Assembly (NCBI RefSeq): GCF_900099835.1
Contig: NZ_FNKP01000001.1
Location: forward strand, 1,116,001-1,180,000
Direction: 5' to 3'
DNA from: Paraburkholderia fungorum
Lineage (GTDB): Bacteria > Pseudomonadota > Gammaproteobacteria > Burkholderiales > Burkholderiaceae
Length of the DNA: 64,000 nt
Positions 45,558 through 55,040 of this stretch are shown here, piece by piece. Numbering within the stretch: the first letter of the stretch is position 1; each line of letters starts with the position of its first letter. The notes under the pieces are model-generated. The model was not told the DNA's origin, made no database searches, and was given only the letters and a program-made list of their open reading frames with translations. A program made the translations under genes and the position numbers.

Positions 45558-45830
45558 GCGCTGGCCAGCGGCAAGTCCAGTATGAACGGCGAGTTCTGAA
45601 GGGGGCACAGCGCCCATCTGACATTGCCCGCAGCACCATTCCCATGATCGCGTAAAATAAGCGCCTTTCATCCGGATGCCTGCCGGTCAATCCGGCCGCA
45701 GACGCCGGCGCACCGGCCTGACGCCGCAGCGCAACCGCCAGGGCGCGCTTCGAAAGTCGCCCGGGCTTCCGGGTTGTTATCCGCGGTTATCCGTCACACA
45801 TCTGTCATTCAAGTCGAGCAGCGTTCACCT

Positions 45831-46400
45831 ATGACCATCAAATCCGACAAGTGGATCCGGCGCATGGCCGAGTCGCACAAGATGATCGAGCCGTTTGCGC
45901 CCGATCAGGTCCGCGTTTCCGAAGACGGCCGGAAGATTGTCAGCTATGGCACGTCGAGCTACGGCTACGACATTCGCTGCGCCGACGAATTCAAGATCTT
46001 CACCAACATCAACTCGACCATCGTCGATCCGAAGAACTTTGACGAGAAGTCGTTTGTCGACTTCAAGGGCGATGTCTGCATCATCCCGCCGAATTCGTTC
46101 GCGCTGGCCCGCACCGTCGAATACTTCCGCATTCCGCGCACGGTGCTGACCGTGTGTCTGGGCAAGTCCACGTACGCGCGTTGCGGGATCATCGTCAACG
46201 TGACGCCGTTCGAGCCGGAATGGGAAGGTCACGTCACGCTCGAATTCTCGAATACGACACCTTTGCCTGCGAAAATCTACGCGAACGAAGGCGTCGCGCA
46301 GGTGCTGTTTTTCGAAAGCGACGAAATTTGTGAGACGTCGTACGCGGATCGCGGCGGCAAATATCAAGGCCAGCACGGCGTCACGTTGCCCAGGACGTGA
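45831..46400 (+). CDS. dcd: dCTP deaminase
   Basis: Homotrimeric enzyme that converts dCTP to dUTP, the main source of dUMP for thymidylate in many Gram-negatives. The 189-residue protein (start [16 protein letters not shown]) has the family motifs [36 protein letters not shown] with the catalytic Glu, and the C-terminal [13 protein letters not shown] lid. A longer frame upstream is not supported. The 273 bp between it and the SodC-fold gene contain no visible gene. Confidence 0.95.
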   Translation: MTIKSDKWIRRMAESHKMIEPFAPDQVRVSEDGRKIVSYGTSSYGYDIRCADEFKIFTNINSTIVDPKNFDEKSFVDFKGDVCIIPPNSFALARTVEYFRIPRTVLTVCLGKSTYARCGIIVNVTPFEPEWEGHVTLEFSNTTPLPAKIYANEGVAQVLFFESDEICETSYADRGGKYQGQHGVTLPRT

Positions 46401-46436
46401 CGTCCGCAGCGTACTGACCCACCAGCTACACCGGGT

Positions 46437-46475
46437 GACCGCTGCAATTTACAGAATGCAGCGGTCGTTCTTTTT
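46437..46475 (+). terminator. Intrinsic terminator just upstream of the decarboxylase start (possible attenuator)
   Basis: GACCGCTGCA/TGCAGCGGTC, a perfect 10-bp stem with a 10-nt loop, is followed by GTTCTTTTT. The T-run ends one base before the GGAGA that serves the next gene. It could end dcd transcripts. Because no promoter fits between it and the next ATG, any decarboxylase message must read through it. Confidence 0.8.
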
Positions 46476-46487
46476 GGAGAATCGCCC

Positions 46488-48773
46488 ATGAAGTTTCGTT
46501 TTCCCGTCGTCATCATCGACGAAGATTTCCGCTCCGAGAATATCTCGGGTTCCGGCATCCGGGCTTTGGCCGAAGCTATCGAGAAAGAAGGCGCGGAAGT
46601 GCTCGGGTTGACGAGCTACGGCGACCTGGCCTCGTTCGCGCAGCAGTCGAGCCGGGCATCGTGCTTTATCCTGTCGATCGACGACGACGAACTGCTGCCG
46701 TACGTCGATAACGTGGTGGTGGAAGGCGAGACGCCCGAACTGGCCGCCGCGATCATCGCGTTGCGCGCGTTCGTGGCCGAAGTGCGCCGCCGCAACGCCG
46801 ACATTCCGATCTTCCTGTACGGCGAAACGCGCACGTCGCGCCATCTGCCGAACGACATCCTGCGCGAACTGCATGGTTTCATCCACATGTTCGAGGACAC
46901 GCCGGAGTTCGTCGCGCGCCACATCATCCGCGAGACCAAGGTGTATCTGGATTCGCTCGCGCCGCCGTTCTTCAAGGAACTGGTGCAGTACGCGGACGAA
47001 GGTTCGTACTCGTGGCACTGCCCGGGTCACTCGGGCGGCGTCGCGTTCCTGAAGAGCCCGCTCGGCCAGATGTTCCACCAGTTCTTCGGCGAGAACATGC
47101 TGCGCGCCGACGTCTGCAATGCCGTCGACGAACTCGGCCAACTGCTTGACCACACGGGTCCGGTCGCCGCTTCCGAGCGCAACGCCGCGCGCATTTTCAG
47201 CGCCGACCACGTGTTCTTCGTCACCAACGGCACGTCCACGTCGAACAAGATCGTCTGGCACGGCACGGTTGCGCCGGGCGACATCGTGCTGGTGGACCGC
47301 AACTGCCACAAGTCGATCCTGCACGCGATCACGATGACCGGCGCGATTCCGGTGTTCCTCACGCCGACGCGCAACAACTTCGGCATCATCGGCCCGATTC
47401 CGCGCAGCGAATTCGAGCCGGAAAACATCAAGAAGAAGATTCTCGCGAACCCGTTCGCACGCGAAGCGCTGGCGAAGAATCCGGACCTGAAGCCGCGCAT
47501 TCTGACGATCACGCAAAGCACGTACGACGGCGTGATCTACAACGTCGAAATGATCAAGGAGATGTTGGGCGACTGGCTCGACACGCTGCACTTCGACGAA
47601 GCGTGGCTGCCGCACGCCGAATTCCACGAGTTCTATCAGGACATGCACGCGATTGGCGCGGGCCGTCCGCGGATCGGCGCGCTGGTGTTCGCGACGCACT
47701 CCACACACAAGCTGCTGGCCGGCATCTCGCAGGCATCGCAGATCGTCGTGCAGGATTCGAAGAACAGCCGCTTCGACAAGCACCGCTTCAATGAAGCGTA
47801 CCTGATGCACACGTCCACCAGCCCGCAGTACGCGATCATCGCGTCGTGCGACGTGGCCGCGGCGATGATGGAGTCGCCGGGAGGCCCGGCGCTGGTCGAG
47901 GAGTCGATTGCCGAGGCGCTCGATTTCCGCCGGGCGATGAGCAAGGTCGACGCCGAATACGGCGACGAGTGGTTCTTCAAGGTGTGGGGTCCCGACACGT
48001 TCGCCGAGGAAGGTATCGGCTCGCGCGAAGACTGGATGCTGCGCCCGGACGACGCGTGGCACGGCTTCGGCTCGCTGGCCGAAGGCTTCAACATGCTCGA
48101 CCCGATCAAGGCGACCATCGTCACGCCGGGTCTGGACATGGACGGCGGCTTCGGCGAGACCGGCATTCCGGCCGCGATCGTCACGAAGTACCTGGCCGAG
48201 CACGGCATCATCGTCGAGAAGACGGGGCTGTATTCGTTCTTCATCATGTTCACGATCGGCATCACGAAGGGTCGCTGGAACTCGATGGTGACCGAGTTGC
48301 AACAGTTCAAGGACGACTACGACAACAACCAGCCGCTGTGGCGCGTGTTGCCCGAGTTCGTCCAGCATCACCCGATGTACGAGCGCGTCGGCCTGCGCGA
48401 TCTGTGTCAGCAGATCCACAGCGTCTATCGTGCCAACGACATCGCGCGTCTGACGACCGAGATGTACCTGTCGAGCATGGAACCGGCGATGAAGCCGTCC
48501 GATGCGTTCGCGAAGCTCGCGCACCGCGAGATCGACCGGGTGCCGATCGACGAACTCGAAGGCCGTGTCACGTCGATCCTGTTGACGCCGTATCCGCCGG
48601 GCATCCCGCTGCTGATTCCGGGCGAGCGCTTCAACAAGACTATCGTCAACTATCTGCGTTTCGCTCGCGAGTTCAACGAGCGCTTCCCGGGCTTCCATAC
48701 GGATATCCACGGGCTGGTTGGCGAAACGATCAACGGGCGCATCGAATATTTCGTCGATTGCGTTCGCGGCTGA
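46488..48773 (+). CDS. Orn/Lys/Arg decarboxylase (group III, AdiA-like)
   Basis: Large PLP enzyme of 761 residues, close to biodegradative arginine decarboxylase AdiA (755) and LdcI. It has an N-terminal flavodoxin-like wing domain (1-130), the aspartate-aminotransferase-fold core with SWHCPGHSGGVAF, DVCNAVDELGQLLDHTGP, LHFDEAW and the Schiff-base Lys in ATHSTHKLLAG (K408), and a C-terminal domain with PYPPGIPLLIPGE. The product would be agmatine, cadaverine or putrescine; specificity cannot be decided here, though arginine is the usual assignment in this group. No antiporter gene is adjacent, so an acid-resistance role is not shown. GGAGA lies 7 bp before the ATG. Confidence 0.88.
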   Translation: MKFRFPVVIIDEDFRSENISGSGIRALAEAIEKEGAEVLGLTSYGDLASFAQQSSRASCFILSIDDDELLPYVDNVVVEGETPELAAAIIALRAFVAEVRRRNADIPIFLYGETRTSRHLPNDILRELHGFIHMFEDTPEFVARHIIRETKVYLDSLAPPFFKELVQYADEGSYSWHCPGHSGGVAFLKSPLGQMFHQFFGENMLRADVCNAVDELGQLLDHTGPVAASERNAARIFSADHVFFVTNGTSTSNKIVWHGTVAPGDIVLVDRNCHKSILHAITMTGAIPVFLTPTRNNFGIIGPIPRSEFEPENIKKKILANPFAREALAKNPDLKPRILTITQSTYDGVIYNVEMIKEMLGDWLDTLHFDEAWLPHAEFHEFYQDMHAIGAGRPRIGALVFATHSTHKLLAGISQASQIVVQDSKNSRFDKHRFNEAYLMHTSTSPQYAIIASCDVAAAMMESPGGPALVEESIAEALDFRRAMSKVDAEYGDEWFFKVWGPDTFAEEGIGSREDWMLRPDDAWHGFGSLAEGFNMLDPIKATIVTPGLDMDGGFGETGIPAAIVTKYLAEHGIIVEKTGLYSFFIMFTIGITKGRWNSMVTELQQFKDDYDNNQPLWRVLPEFVQHHPMYERVGLRDLCQQIHSVYRANDIARLTTEMYLSSMEPAMKPSDAFAKLAHREIDRVPIDELEGRVTSILLTPYPPGIPLLIPGERFNKTIVNYLRFAREFNERFPGFHTDIHGLVGETINGRIEYFVDCVRG

Positions 48774-48775
48774 CG

Positions 48776-49471
48776 ATGCGGGCTGTGAAGTCCCTGTTGT
48801 GTGCGCTGACGGTCGTGTCGGCGGCGTGGATTGGCGGGGTGTCGGCGGCACATGCCGAAGTCGCCGCCGCCGATCCGATCGACGCGTCGATGCGCTCGTG
48901 TCTCGCGCGCAGCGACATGTCGACGACGACGGGGCAGGTGCAGTGCATGGACAACGCGCGGATCGGCTGGAAGGCCGCGCTGGACAGCGCGTGGCAGCAG
49001 CTTCAGACGAAGTTGCCGCCCGCGCGCCGCAAGTTGTGGGAAAAGAGCCAGGCAAGCTGGCTGGCTTCGCGCGACGCCGAGCAGCAGTTGCTAGCCGCCG
49101 TGTTCGTCACGACGCGCGGCTCGATGTATGTGCTGGCGGAAGCCGACATGCAGTTGCAGCCGGTGCGCGACCGCGCGCTCGCGCTGCGCACGGCGGTGGC
49201 TCAGGCGGGTAGTCCGCCGCCGCGCCGTCCGCGTGCGTGTAGTGCGGATGCGCACTGCGAGCACGCGATGTTCGATCTGAACCGTTATTACCGCCGCCTG
49301 CAGTCGAAGATGCCTGCGCATTCGCGTCCTGCACTGGTGCGGGCGCAGCGGGCGTGGACCGCGTATCTGAACGCGGCGACAGCGGTAATCGACGAACGCG
49401 GCCGGATCGACATCATCGGCGCGCGGGTGGCGACGCTCAAGCGTCTGTCGGAAACGGTCGGGAACGACTGA
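48776..49471 (+). CDS. Exported protein with LprI-type (DUF1311) domains
   Basis: A 231-residue protein with a Sec signal (cleavage near AAHA, residue 27). The mature part has two similar helical halves. Each opens with a Cys pair (SCLARSDMSTTTGQVQC, then ACSADAHC) and contains a W-rich helix of the LprI kind (LWEKSQASWLASRDAEQQ; LVRAQRAWTAYLNAA). LprI domains are lysozyme-inhibitor-like, but the activity of this copy is unproven. It begins 2 bp after the decarboxylase stop, so the two are probably co-transcribed; a functional link is not obvious. Confidence 0.75.
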   Translation: MRAVKSLLCALTVVSAAWIGGVSAAHAEVAAADPIDASMRSCLARSDMSTTTGQVQCMDNARIGWKAALDSAWQQLQTKLPPARRKLWEKSQASWLASRDAEQQLLAAVFVTTRGSMYVLAEADMQLQPVRDRALALRTAVAQAGSPPPRRPRACSADAHCEHAMFDLNRYYRRLQSKMPAHSRPALVRAQRAWTAYLNAATAVIDERGRIDIIGARVATLKRLSETVGND

Positions 49472-49516
49472 GCGCCGTTCCCGTTCCTGCCTGAATCCTC
49501 AAGCTCGAATTCGCAA

Positions 49517-50443
49517 TCAATCGAGCTGATAATCCTCGGACCGTCGTCCTGGTACGGCCAGTGACGGCTCGCCGCGCAGATCGCGGGTGGCGTCTTCGAT
49601 CATCGCGGACATCGTGTTCAGCGCGAGGTCGTTGTCGTCGGTGCCGAACGGCTCTTCGATCTGCGACGCGATCGCTTCGTGCGCCATGAACGTGTACGCG
49701 ACAAATACCGCGAACACTGGCGTGAAAATGCCGATGCTGTCCACCAGCCCGAACGGCAGCGACGCGCAGAAGAAATACACGGTGCGGTGAATCATCACCG
49801 AATACGCGAACGGCAGCGGCGTCGACGCGATGCGCTCGCATCCGCCGATCACATCGGAAAGCCCGTTCAGATTGCGATCGATCGCATTCACCGCCATCGG
49901 CTCGAACGCACCGGCGCGCGCTTGCCGTTGCACCCATTCGCCGAGAAACAGCAGCAGCGTCGCAGGCTTGTAACGCGACGCCATCACGCGCTCGGTGAGC
50001 GCGGCGGGCACACGTGCGGCGAGGTCGTCGCGCGGATCACCGCGCCGGAGTTGATGCCGCAGTGCATGAGGCAACCCGCTCAGCGCGGCGAAAAACTCGT
50101 CGAGATCTTCTTTGGGAATTTGCCGCGACGGCAGCGTCAGTACCTGACGCGTCAGCGAGCGCGATTCGTTCAGCAGTTGACCCCACAGTTTGCGCGCTTC
50201 CCACCAGCGGTCGTAGCTGGCGTTATTGCGGAAGCCGAGAAAGACCGCGAGCGCGATGCCGATCAGCGAGAAGGGCGCGGTGGTGTTCAGGTTGAGCGAG
50301 ATGGGCAGCAGATGATCGTGCGCGGCTACGGCGACGATCGAGATGCAGAAAATCAGGAAGAGCCGCGGGAGCAACTGCGGCAGGACCGAGCCCCGCCACG
50401 CGAGCAGCATGCGGAACCAATGGAGATGCGGACGGATGATCAT
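49517..50443 (-). CDS. Bestrophin family (UPF0187) membrane protein
   Basis: A 308-residue inner-membrane protein of the bacterial bestrophin family, pentameric ion channels related to eukaryotic chloride channels (the studied Klebsiella member is cation selective). It begins MIIRPHLHWFRMLLAWRGSVLPQL. The key helix has APFSLIGIALAVFLGFRNNASYDRWWEARKLWG (two conserved blocks), and a second amphipathic region carries PLPFAYSVMIHRTVYFF. The C-terminal IEEPFGTDDNDLALNTM is the family's Ca-clasp-like end. It is a single gene, convergent with the LprI-domain gene. Confidence 0.9.
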   Translation of the reverse strand: MIIRPHLHWFRMLLAWRGSVLPQLLPRLFLIFCISIVAVAAHDHLLPISLNLNTTAPFSLIGIALAVFLGFRNNASYDRWWEARKLWGQLLNESRSLTRQVLTLPSRQIPKEDLDEFFAALSGLPHALRHQLRRGDPRDDLAARVPAALTERVMASRYKPATLLLFLGEWVQRQARAGAFEPMAVNAIDRNLNGLSDVIGGCERIASTPLPFAYSVMIHRTVYFFCASLPFGLVDSIGIFTPVFAVFVAYTFMAHEAIASQIEEPFGTDDNDLALNTMSAMIEDATRDLRGEPSLAVPGRRSEDYQLD

Positions 50444-50555
50444 TGGGTTGAGCGGCGAGTCGTAAGCGAGAGAGTGCTTATTATCGCTTTTTGTCCGCGC
50501 CGCGCGGATCGGCGCGTGCAGCCGCCAACCTTACGCGGCCTGTCGGAGCAGGCTC

Positions 50556-50616
50556 GCAAAACGACGAACGGCCCGCGCCGCACGCATCTCGTCGATGCAG
50601 CGGGCGCGGGCCGTTC
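50556..50616 (-). terminator. Stem-loop terminator after glk
   Basis: A perfect 14-bp stem, GAACGGCCCGCGCC/GGCGCGGGCCGTTC (50566-50579 with 50603-50616), with a smaller internal hairpin, followed on the minus strand by GTCGTTTT. It lies 14 bp past the glk stop. Confidence 0.65.
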
Positions 50617-50630
50617 AGTCGAACAGCCGC

Positions 50631-52547
50631 TTAGTCGCGCGCCGACGAAGCTGCGCCGTGGCTCAGCCAGTCGAGCACGGCTGTGGCGTCGTCATCGGCG
50701 CCTTCACGTGCTTTCGCGACGGTCTCGGCGACATCCGCGCTAGGTACCGCGCGACGAATCGCCACACCGACCGCGAGAATGTCGATCATCACCAGATGCA
50801 GGATGCGCGAGATCATCGACAACTGCGATTCGCGAATCTCGATGTGATCGGTTTCGAGCGCGACGGTGGCACGTTTGGCCAACGGCGTATTGCTCGACGT
50901 GATCGCGATCACCTTCGCGCCGGCCTGCATCGCGACATCGAGCACGCGCAGCAACTCGGGCGCGCGGCCCGACTTCGAGACCGCCACAATCACGTCGCCC
51001 TTACCGAGCAAGGCCGCCGACGCCGCCTGCATGTACAGGTCGCCATAGGCAATGGTCGGAATGCCGAAGCGGAAGAACTTGTAGTGCGCGTCCTGCGCGA
51101 CGATGTTCGAATTGCCGAGGCCGTAGAACTCGATGCGCCGCGCGCCGTTCAACAGATCGATCGCGCGTTCGACATGCTCGAAGTTCAGGTGCTCGCGCAA
51201 CTGCAGGATCGCCGACACGGTGTTGTCGAGCACCTTCGCGCCGAAGTCGGTCGCGGTGTCGCCGAGATGCACCTGGCTGTGGCTGACCGGAATCGTGCCC
51301 GTCAGACCCGTAGCGAGCTTCAGCTTGAAATCCGACAGGCCCTGGCAGCCGAGCGAACGGCAGAAGCGGATCACCGTCGGCTGACTCACGTCGGCCTTGC
51401 GCGCGATGTCGACGATCGGATCGTTGATGATCGAACGCGGATGATTCAGTGCGAGATCGGCGACGCGGCGCTCGGCTGGCGTCAGCGCATCGCGCATCTG
51501 ACGAATGCGCTCGAATACCGCCGACGAACTGCCGCCCGCGCGATTCGACAACTGCTCGGCGAGAATCGCCGAGACGCCGAGGAACGCCGGATATTCAGCG
51601 GTAATCACGTAGGTCGGCACGTTCTGCAGATACGCCTCGAAGCGGCCTTTCGCCTCGAAGCGCTTGCGGAACGACGAACGCGCGAAGAACTCGCCGAGTC
51701 GCGGCACGACGCCGCCGCCGATGTAGATGCCGCCCAGCGCGCCGAGCGTCACCGCGATATTGCCCGCAAAGGTGCCGAGAATGCCGCAGAACACATCGAC
51801 CGATTCGGCCGCCAGCGGCTCGCCTTCCAGCGCGCGCTTGACGATCTCGATCGTGTCGACGTTCGACGCCACGCGCTTCTTGTCGCGGCCCGCAAGCGCG
51901 CGATAGATCACTTCAATGCCGGGGCCCGCCGCCACACGTTCAAACGACACATGCGACCACTTCTTGCGCGCGTATTGCAGCACGATGTCTTCGCGTTCGT
52001 CGGCCGGCGCGAAGGTGGCGTGACCGCCTTCGCTGCCGAGCGCGATCCAGCGGTCGTCGGCGGGAATCAGGCCGGACACGCCCATGCCGGTGCCGGGGCC
52101 GAGCAGGCCGATCACGCTATTCGGACGACGTGCGCCGCCGCCCACCTGCACGCGCTGCGCGTCGGTGAGACCGGGCAGCGCCATTGCCAGCGCGGTGAAG
52201 TCGTTCACCACCAGCAGCGTGTCGAAACCGAGCGCGCGGCGCGTGGCTTCGATCGAAAAGCTCCAGTCGTGATTCGTCATGCTCACCTGATCGCCGTCGA
52301 CCGGGTTCGCAATCGCAATCGCCGCGTGATTCACGCGGCCGATCTTGTTGTCCTTCAGATACTTCTTGATAACGTCGGCAACACCCGGATAGCTCGCGCA
52401 CGGATAGACCTGCACCGAGCCGATTTCGCCCGGGCCGGTTTCCAGCGCGAAACGCGCGTTGGTGCCGCCGATGTCGGCCAGCAGCCTGGGTCCATCGGCG
52501 TGCTGGCCCGCGCCAGGCACTGCCTTAGTTTGCACACCAGTAGACAT
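50631..52547 (-). CDS. glk: Bifunctional glucokinase / RpiR-family (HexR-like) regulator
   Basis: A 638-residue fusion. Residues about 1-335 are a ROK-unrelated bacterial glucokinase ([14 protein letters not shown] for ATP near 22-35, [11 protein letters not shown], the catalytic Asp in VNDFTALA and GSEGGHATF). Residues about 350-425 are an RpiR helix-turn-helix ([22 protein letters not shown]). The rest is a SIS sugar-phosphate domain ([29 protein letters not shown]). The fusion is typical of Burkholderia. It phosphorylates glucose and presumably senses KDPG or a hexose phosphate to control the zwf and transporter genes. It overlaps pgl by 23 bp. Confidence 0.93.
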   Translation of the reverse strand: MSTGVQTKAVPGAGQHADGPRLLADIGGTNARFALETGPGEIGSVQVYPCASYPGVADVIKKYLKDNKIGRVNHAAIAIANPVDGDQVSMTNHDWSFSIEATRRALGFDTLLVVNDFTALAMALPGLTDAQRVQVGGGARRPNSVIGLLGPGTGMGVSGLIPADDRWIALGSEGGHATFAPADEREDIVLQYARKKWSHVSFERVAAGPGIEVIYRALAGRDKKRVASNVDTIEIVKRALEGEPLAAESVDVFCGILGTFAGNIAVTLGALGGIYIGGGVVPRLGEFFARSSFRKRFEAKGRFEAYLQNVPTYVITAEYPAFLGVSAILAEQLSNRAGGSSSAVFERIRQMRDALTPAERRVADLALNHPRSIINDPIVDIARKADVSQPTVIRFCRSLGCQGLSDFKLKLATGLTGTIPVSHSQVHLGDTATDFGAKVLDNTVSAILQLREHLNFEHVERAIDLLNGARRIEFYGLGNSNIVAQDAHYKFFRFGIPTIAYGDLYMQAASAALLGKGDVIVAVSKSGRAPELLRVLDVAMQAGAKVIAITSSNTPLAKRATVALETDHIEIRESQLSMISRILHLVMIDILAVGVAIRRAVPSADVAETVAKAREGADDDATAVLDWLSHGAASSARD

Positions 52548-53256
52548 CGAGTCTCACTCCCTTGTCGTTTGCCAACTGCGAGATGGCATTTTTTTGTAGC
52601 GAAGCGGTGGCGGCGTTCAGCACGTCCATCTTTCGCGGTCCAGCGATCAGCAAAAACAGATGCTTCACTTCTTTCAATGCGGAGAGCGACCAGCTCACGC
52701 GCGCATGCGGCGCGGCGCCGGGATGCACGGCGACGAAGCGTTCGGTCGTCGTGATCGCGTGATCCCATTCGGGCGAGTCGGCGAAGATCGACGCCGTGTG
52801 GCCGTCTTCGCCCATGCCGAGAATCGCGACGTCCGGCACTGCGCCAAAACGCGGGTCGGCGTTCAGCGCGGCGACATGCGCGTTCAGATCCTGGGTGGTG
52901 TCGACCAGCGGCCAGTACACGGTATTCGCGGCCGCATTCTGCAACAGCGTGCCGTGCACGAGTTGCGAGTTGCTCGCGCTGTCCGTCTCCGGCACCCAGC
53001 GATCATCGACCAGCGTCACGGCAATGTGCGGCCAGTCGAAAGCTTGCGTGGATAACGTTTGCAGGAACGGACGCGGACTGCTGCCGCCGGACACTGCAAG
53101 CAGGGCCGGACGGACGGCAGCGGTGGTCGTGCCGGTAGTGGACGTGCCGGTAGCGGCCGCCTGAGCGGCGAGCGACGCATGTAACGCGTCGCCAACCGCC
53201 TTCGCCAGCGCGTCGGATTGGGCGCGTTGGTCGTCGAAAGCGTGAAGCTGGATCAC
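52525..53256 (-). CDS. pgl: 6-phosphogluconolactonase
   Basis: Hydrolyses 6-phosphogluconolactone, the product of Zwf, in the Entner-Doudoroff and pentose phosphate routes. The 243-residue protein of the glucosamine-6-phosphate deaminase fold has [27 protein letters not shown], the catalytic [15 protein letters not shown] and a C-terminal DVYW. A short Thr/Gly-rich insert (GTSTTGTTT, about residues 37-45) is unusual but in a loop. It lies between zwf (189 bp away) and glk (overlapping by 23 bp) on the same strand. Confidence 0.93.
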   Translation of the reverse strand: MIQLHAFDDQRAQSDALAKAVGDALHASLAAQAAATGTSTTGTTTAAVRPALLAVSGGSSPRPFLQTLSTQAFDWPHIAVTLVDDRWVPETDSASNSQLVHGTLLQNAAANTVYWPLVDTTQDLNAHVAALNADPRFGAVPDVAILGMGEDGHTASIFADSPEWDHAITTTERFVAVHPGAAPHARVSWSLSALKEVKHLFLLIAGPRKMDVLNAATASLQKNAISQLANDKGVRLDVYWCAN

Positions 53257-53445
53257 TTCTCCTCCGTGCTGCTTTCTTGTTGGATCTGCGGAATCTGCCG
53301 GATTTCTTTCGCGCGATGCCCGCAGGGCGGGGTGCCTCGTGAGCGCTTGCGCGATACCGGCGCGATTCCGTTCAGTTCGTCGGTGGGTCTTGCTGACGCC
53401 GCGGCGGGTTCAACCGGTAGGTCGGGCCCGTTGCGGCGCCTTCAA

Positions 53446-54909
53446 TCAATTCTCTTCTTCGAGCCAGCAGGTGCCGTGCTGCGCGAGCATCGCGCTGGCG
53501 GCCGCCGGCCCCCAGGTGCCCGAAGCGTAAGGCTTGGGCGCCTTGTTCGACGCCTTCCAGTCGTTCAGGATCGGCTCGACCCAGCGCCATGCCGCTTCCT
53601 GCTCGTCGCGGCGCACGAACAGCGCGAGGCGTCCGTTGATCACGTCGAGCAGCAGACGTTGATACGCCTCCATTTGCCCTTCGCGGAAGAACTGGTCGAA
53701 CGCGAGATCGAGGTGGACGCTCGCGAGGTTCATGCCTTCGCCGGGCTGCTTCGCGAGGCAGTAGAGGCGAATGGTTTCATTCGGCTGCAAGCGGATCACG
53801 AGACGGTTCGCACCGGCGCGCAACGCGGAAGCGCCCAGCGCCGAATGCGGCACCGCACGAAAATTCACGACGATTTCGGCGACGCGATCGGCGAGGCGCT
53901 TGCCGGTGCGCAGGAAAAACGGCACGCCTGCCCAACGCCAGTTTTCGATCTCGACCTTCAACGCGACGAAGGTTTCAGTGGTGCTGTCCGGCTTCACGCC
54001 GGGCTCGGTCGCATACGCCGGAACCGGCGTGCCGCGAATGCCGCCCGCATGATACTGACCGCGCACCGCGACCTTGCCGATCTCGTTCGGATCGATCGGT
54101 TTCAGCGCGCGCAGCACGCGCAGCTTTTCGTCGCGGACCGAGTCCGAATCCATCGAGTGCGGCGGTTCCATCGCGACGATCGAAAGCAGTTGCAGCAAAT
54201 GGTTCTGCACCATGTCGCGCAATGCGCCGGTGTTGTCGTAGAAGTCGCCGCGCGCTTCGACGCCGAGTTCTTCGGCAATCGTAATCTGGATGCTCTCGAC
54301 CCATTCGCGACGCCACAACGGTTCGAACAGCGCATTGCCGAAGCGCAGCGCGAGCAGGTTCTGCACCGGCTCTTTACCGAGGTAGTGGTCGATCCGGTAG
54401 ATCTGTTCTTCGGCGAAGATCTTGCCGACCGCATCGTTGATCGCATTCGACGATTTGAGGTCGTAACCGAGCGGCTTTTCCAGCACGATGCGCGCGTTTT
54501 CGTTCAGTCCGACCGACGCCAGCGCATGACAGATCGGCACGAACAGCGACGGACCCGTGGCCAGATAGAACACGCGGATGCCAGGCAAATCCTGAATGGC
54601 GTCGCGCAAATGCGTGAAGTCTTCGGGATTGCCGAGATCGATCTTCACGAACTCGATACGCGTGAGGAAACTCGCCCACGCCGCTTCATCCAGACCCTTC
54701 TTCGACACATGCGGTTTGACGTGTTCGTTCACCCACTGCAGGTATTCGTCGCGATTCGCTGCATGCCGCGCCACGGCGACGATCTTGCCGCTGTCGGCGA
54801 GCATGCCGCCTGCACGATGTGCTTCAAACAGTGCCGGCAGGATCTTGCGCATCGACAGATCGCCGGTTCCGCCGAAGAGAACGAAGGTGAAGCTTGAATC
54901 GGTTTGCAT
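53446..54909 (-). CDS. zwf: Glucose-6-phosphate 1-dehydrogenase
   Basis: Oxidises glucose 6-phosphate to the lactone with NADP(+). From the ATG with GGAGAC upstream it has 487 residues, the family norm; a longer in-frame start would add 24 unlikely residues. The coenzyme motif GGTGDLSMRK begins at residue 13, the substrate signature RIDHYLGKE is near residue 175 with the catalytic His, and EKPLGYD precedes it. It heads zwf-pgl-glk. A palindromic HexR-type box about 115 bp upstream is shared with the divergent sugar transporter operon. Confidence 0.95.
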   Translation of the reverse strand: MQTDSSFTFVLFGGTGDLSMRKILPALFEAHRAGGMLADSGKIVAVARHAANRDEYLQWVNEHVKPHVSKKGLDEAAWASFLTRIEFVKIDLGNPEDFTHLRDAIQDLPGIRVFYLATGPSLFVPICHALASVGLNENARIVLEKPLGYDLKSSNAINDAVGKIFAEEQIYRIDHYLGKEPVQNLLALRFGNALFEPLWRREWVESIQITIAEELGVEARGDFYDNTGALRDMVQNHLLQLLSIVAMEPPHSMDSDSVRDEKLRVLRALKPIDPNEIGKVAVRGQYHAGGIRGTPVPAYATEPGVKPDSTTETFVALKVEIENWRWAGVPFFLRTGKRLADRVAEIVVNFRAVPHSALGASALRAGANRLVIRLQPNETIRLYCLAKQPGEGMNLASVHLDLAFDQFFREGQMEAYQRLLLDVINGRLALFVRRDEQEAAWRWVEPILNDWKASNKAPKPYASGTWGPAAASAMLAQHGTCWLEEEN

Positions 54910-55011
54910 GAGTCTCCGTCGATGTCCTGGGGTCGCCGCGCTGAGCGCTTGATGTTCGCGCATGGTTCGCGCAATGTCCAAAAAGGCGACCGTAGTCCGA
55001 TAAAATATTTT

Positions 55012-55040
55012 TTGACACTGAATTGTAGTTTAACTACAAT
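55012..55040 (+). promoter_or_regulatory. Near-consensus sigma70 promoter of the sugar ABC operon
   Basis: TTGACA (55012-55017), an exact 17-bp spacer and TACAAT (55035-55040): 11 of 12 consensus positions. Transcription should start near 55047, giving gtsA a leader of about 440 nt. Confidence 0.8.
55022..55040. promoter_or_regulatory. HexR-type operator palindrome
   Basis: ATTGTAGTTTAACTACAAT is a perfect inverted repeat (9-bp arms around one T). Its core TGTAGT-N3-ACTACA has the form reported for HexR regulators of the RpiR family (TGTAAT-N3-ATTACA type). It covers the spacer and the whole -10 box of the plus-strand promoter, so bound protein would block RNA polymerase. The obvious candidate is the RpiR half of the Glk fusion encoded 2.5 kb away. 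Binding is inferred. Confidence 0.7.

Noticed and set aside
46449..49055. 868-codon minus-strand frame opposite the decarboxylase
   Set aside because: No start signal or domain. The plus-strand decarboxylase is unmistakable.
50595..52754. 719-codon plus-strand frame opposite glk-rpiR
   Set aside because: Shadow of a confident fusion gene; composition is Arg/His/Asp-rich without motifs.
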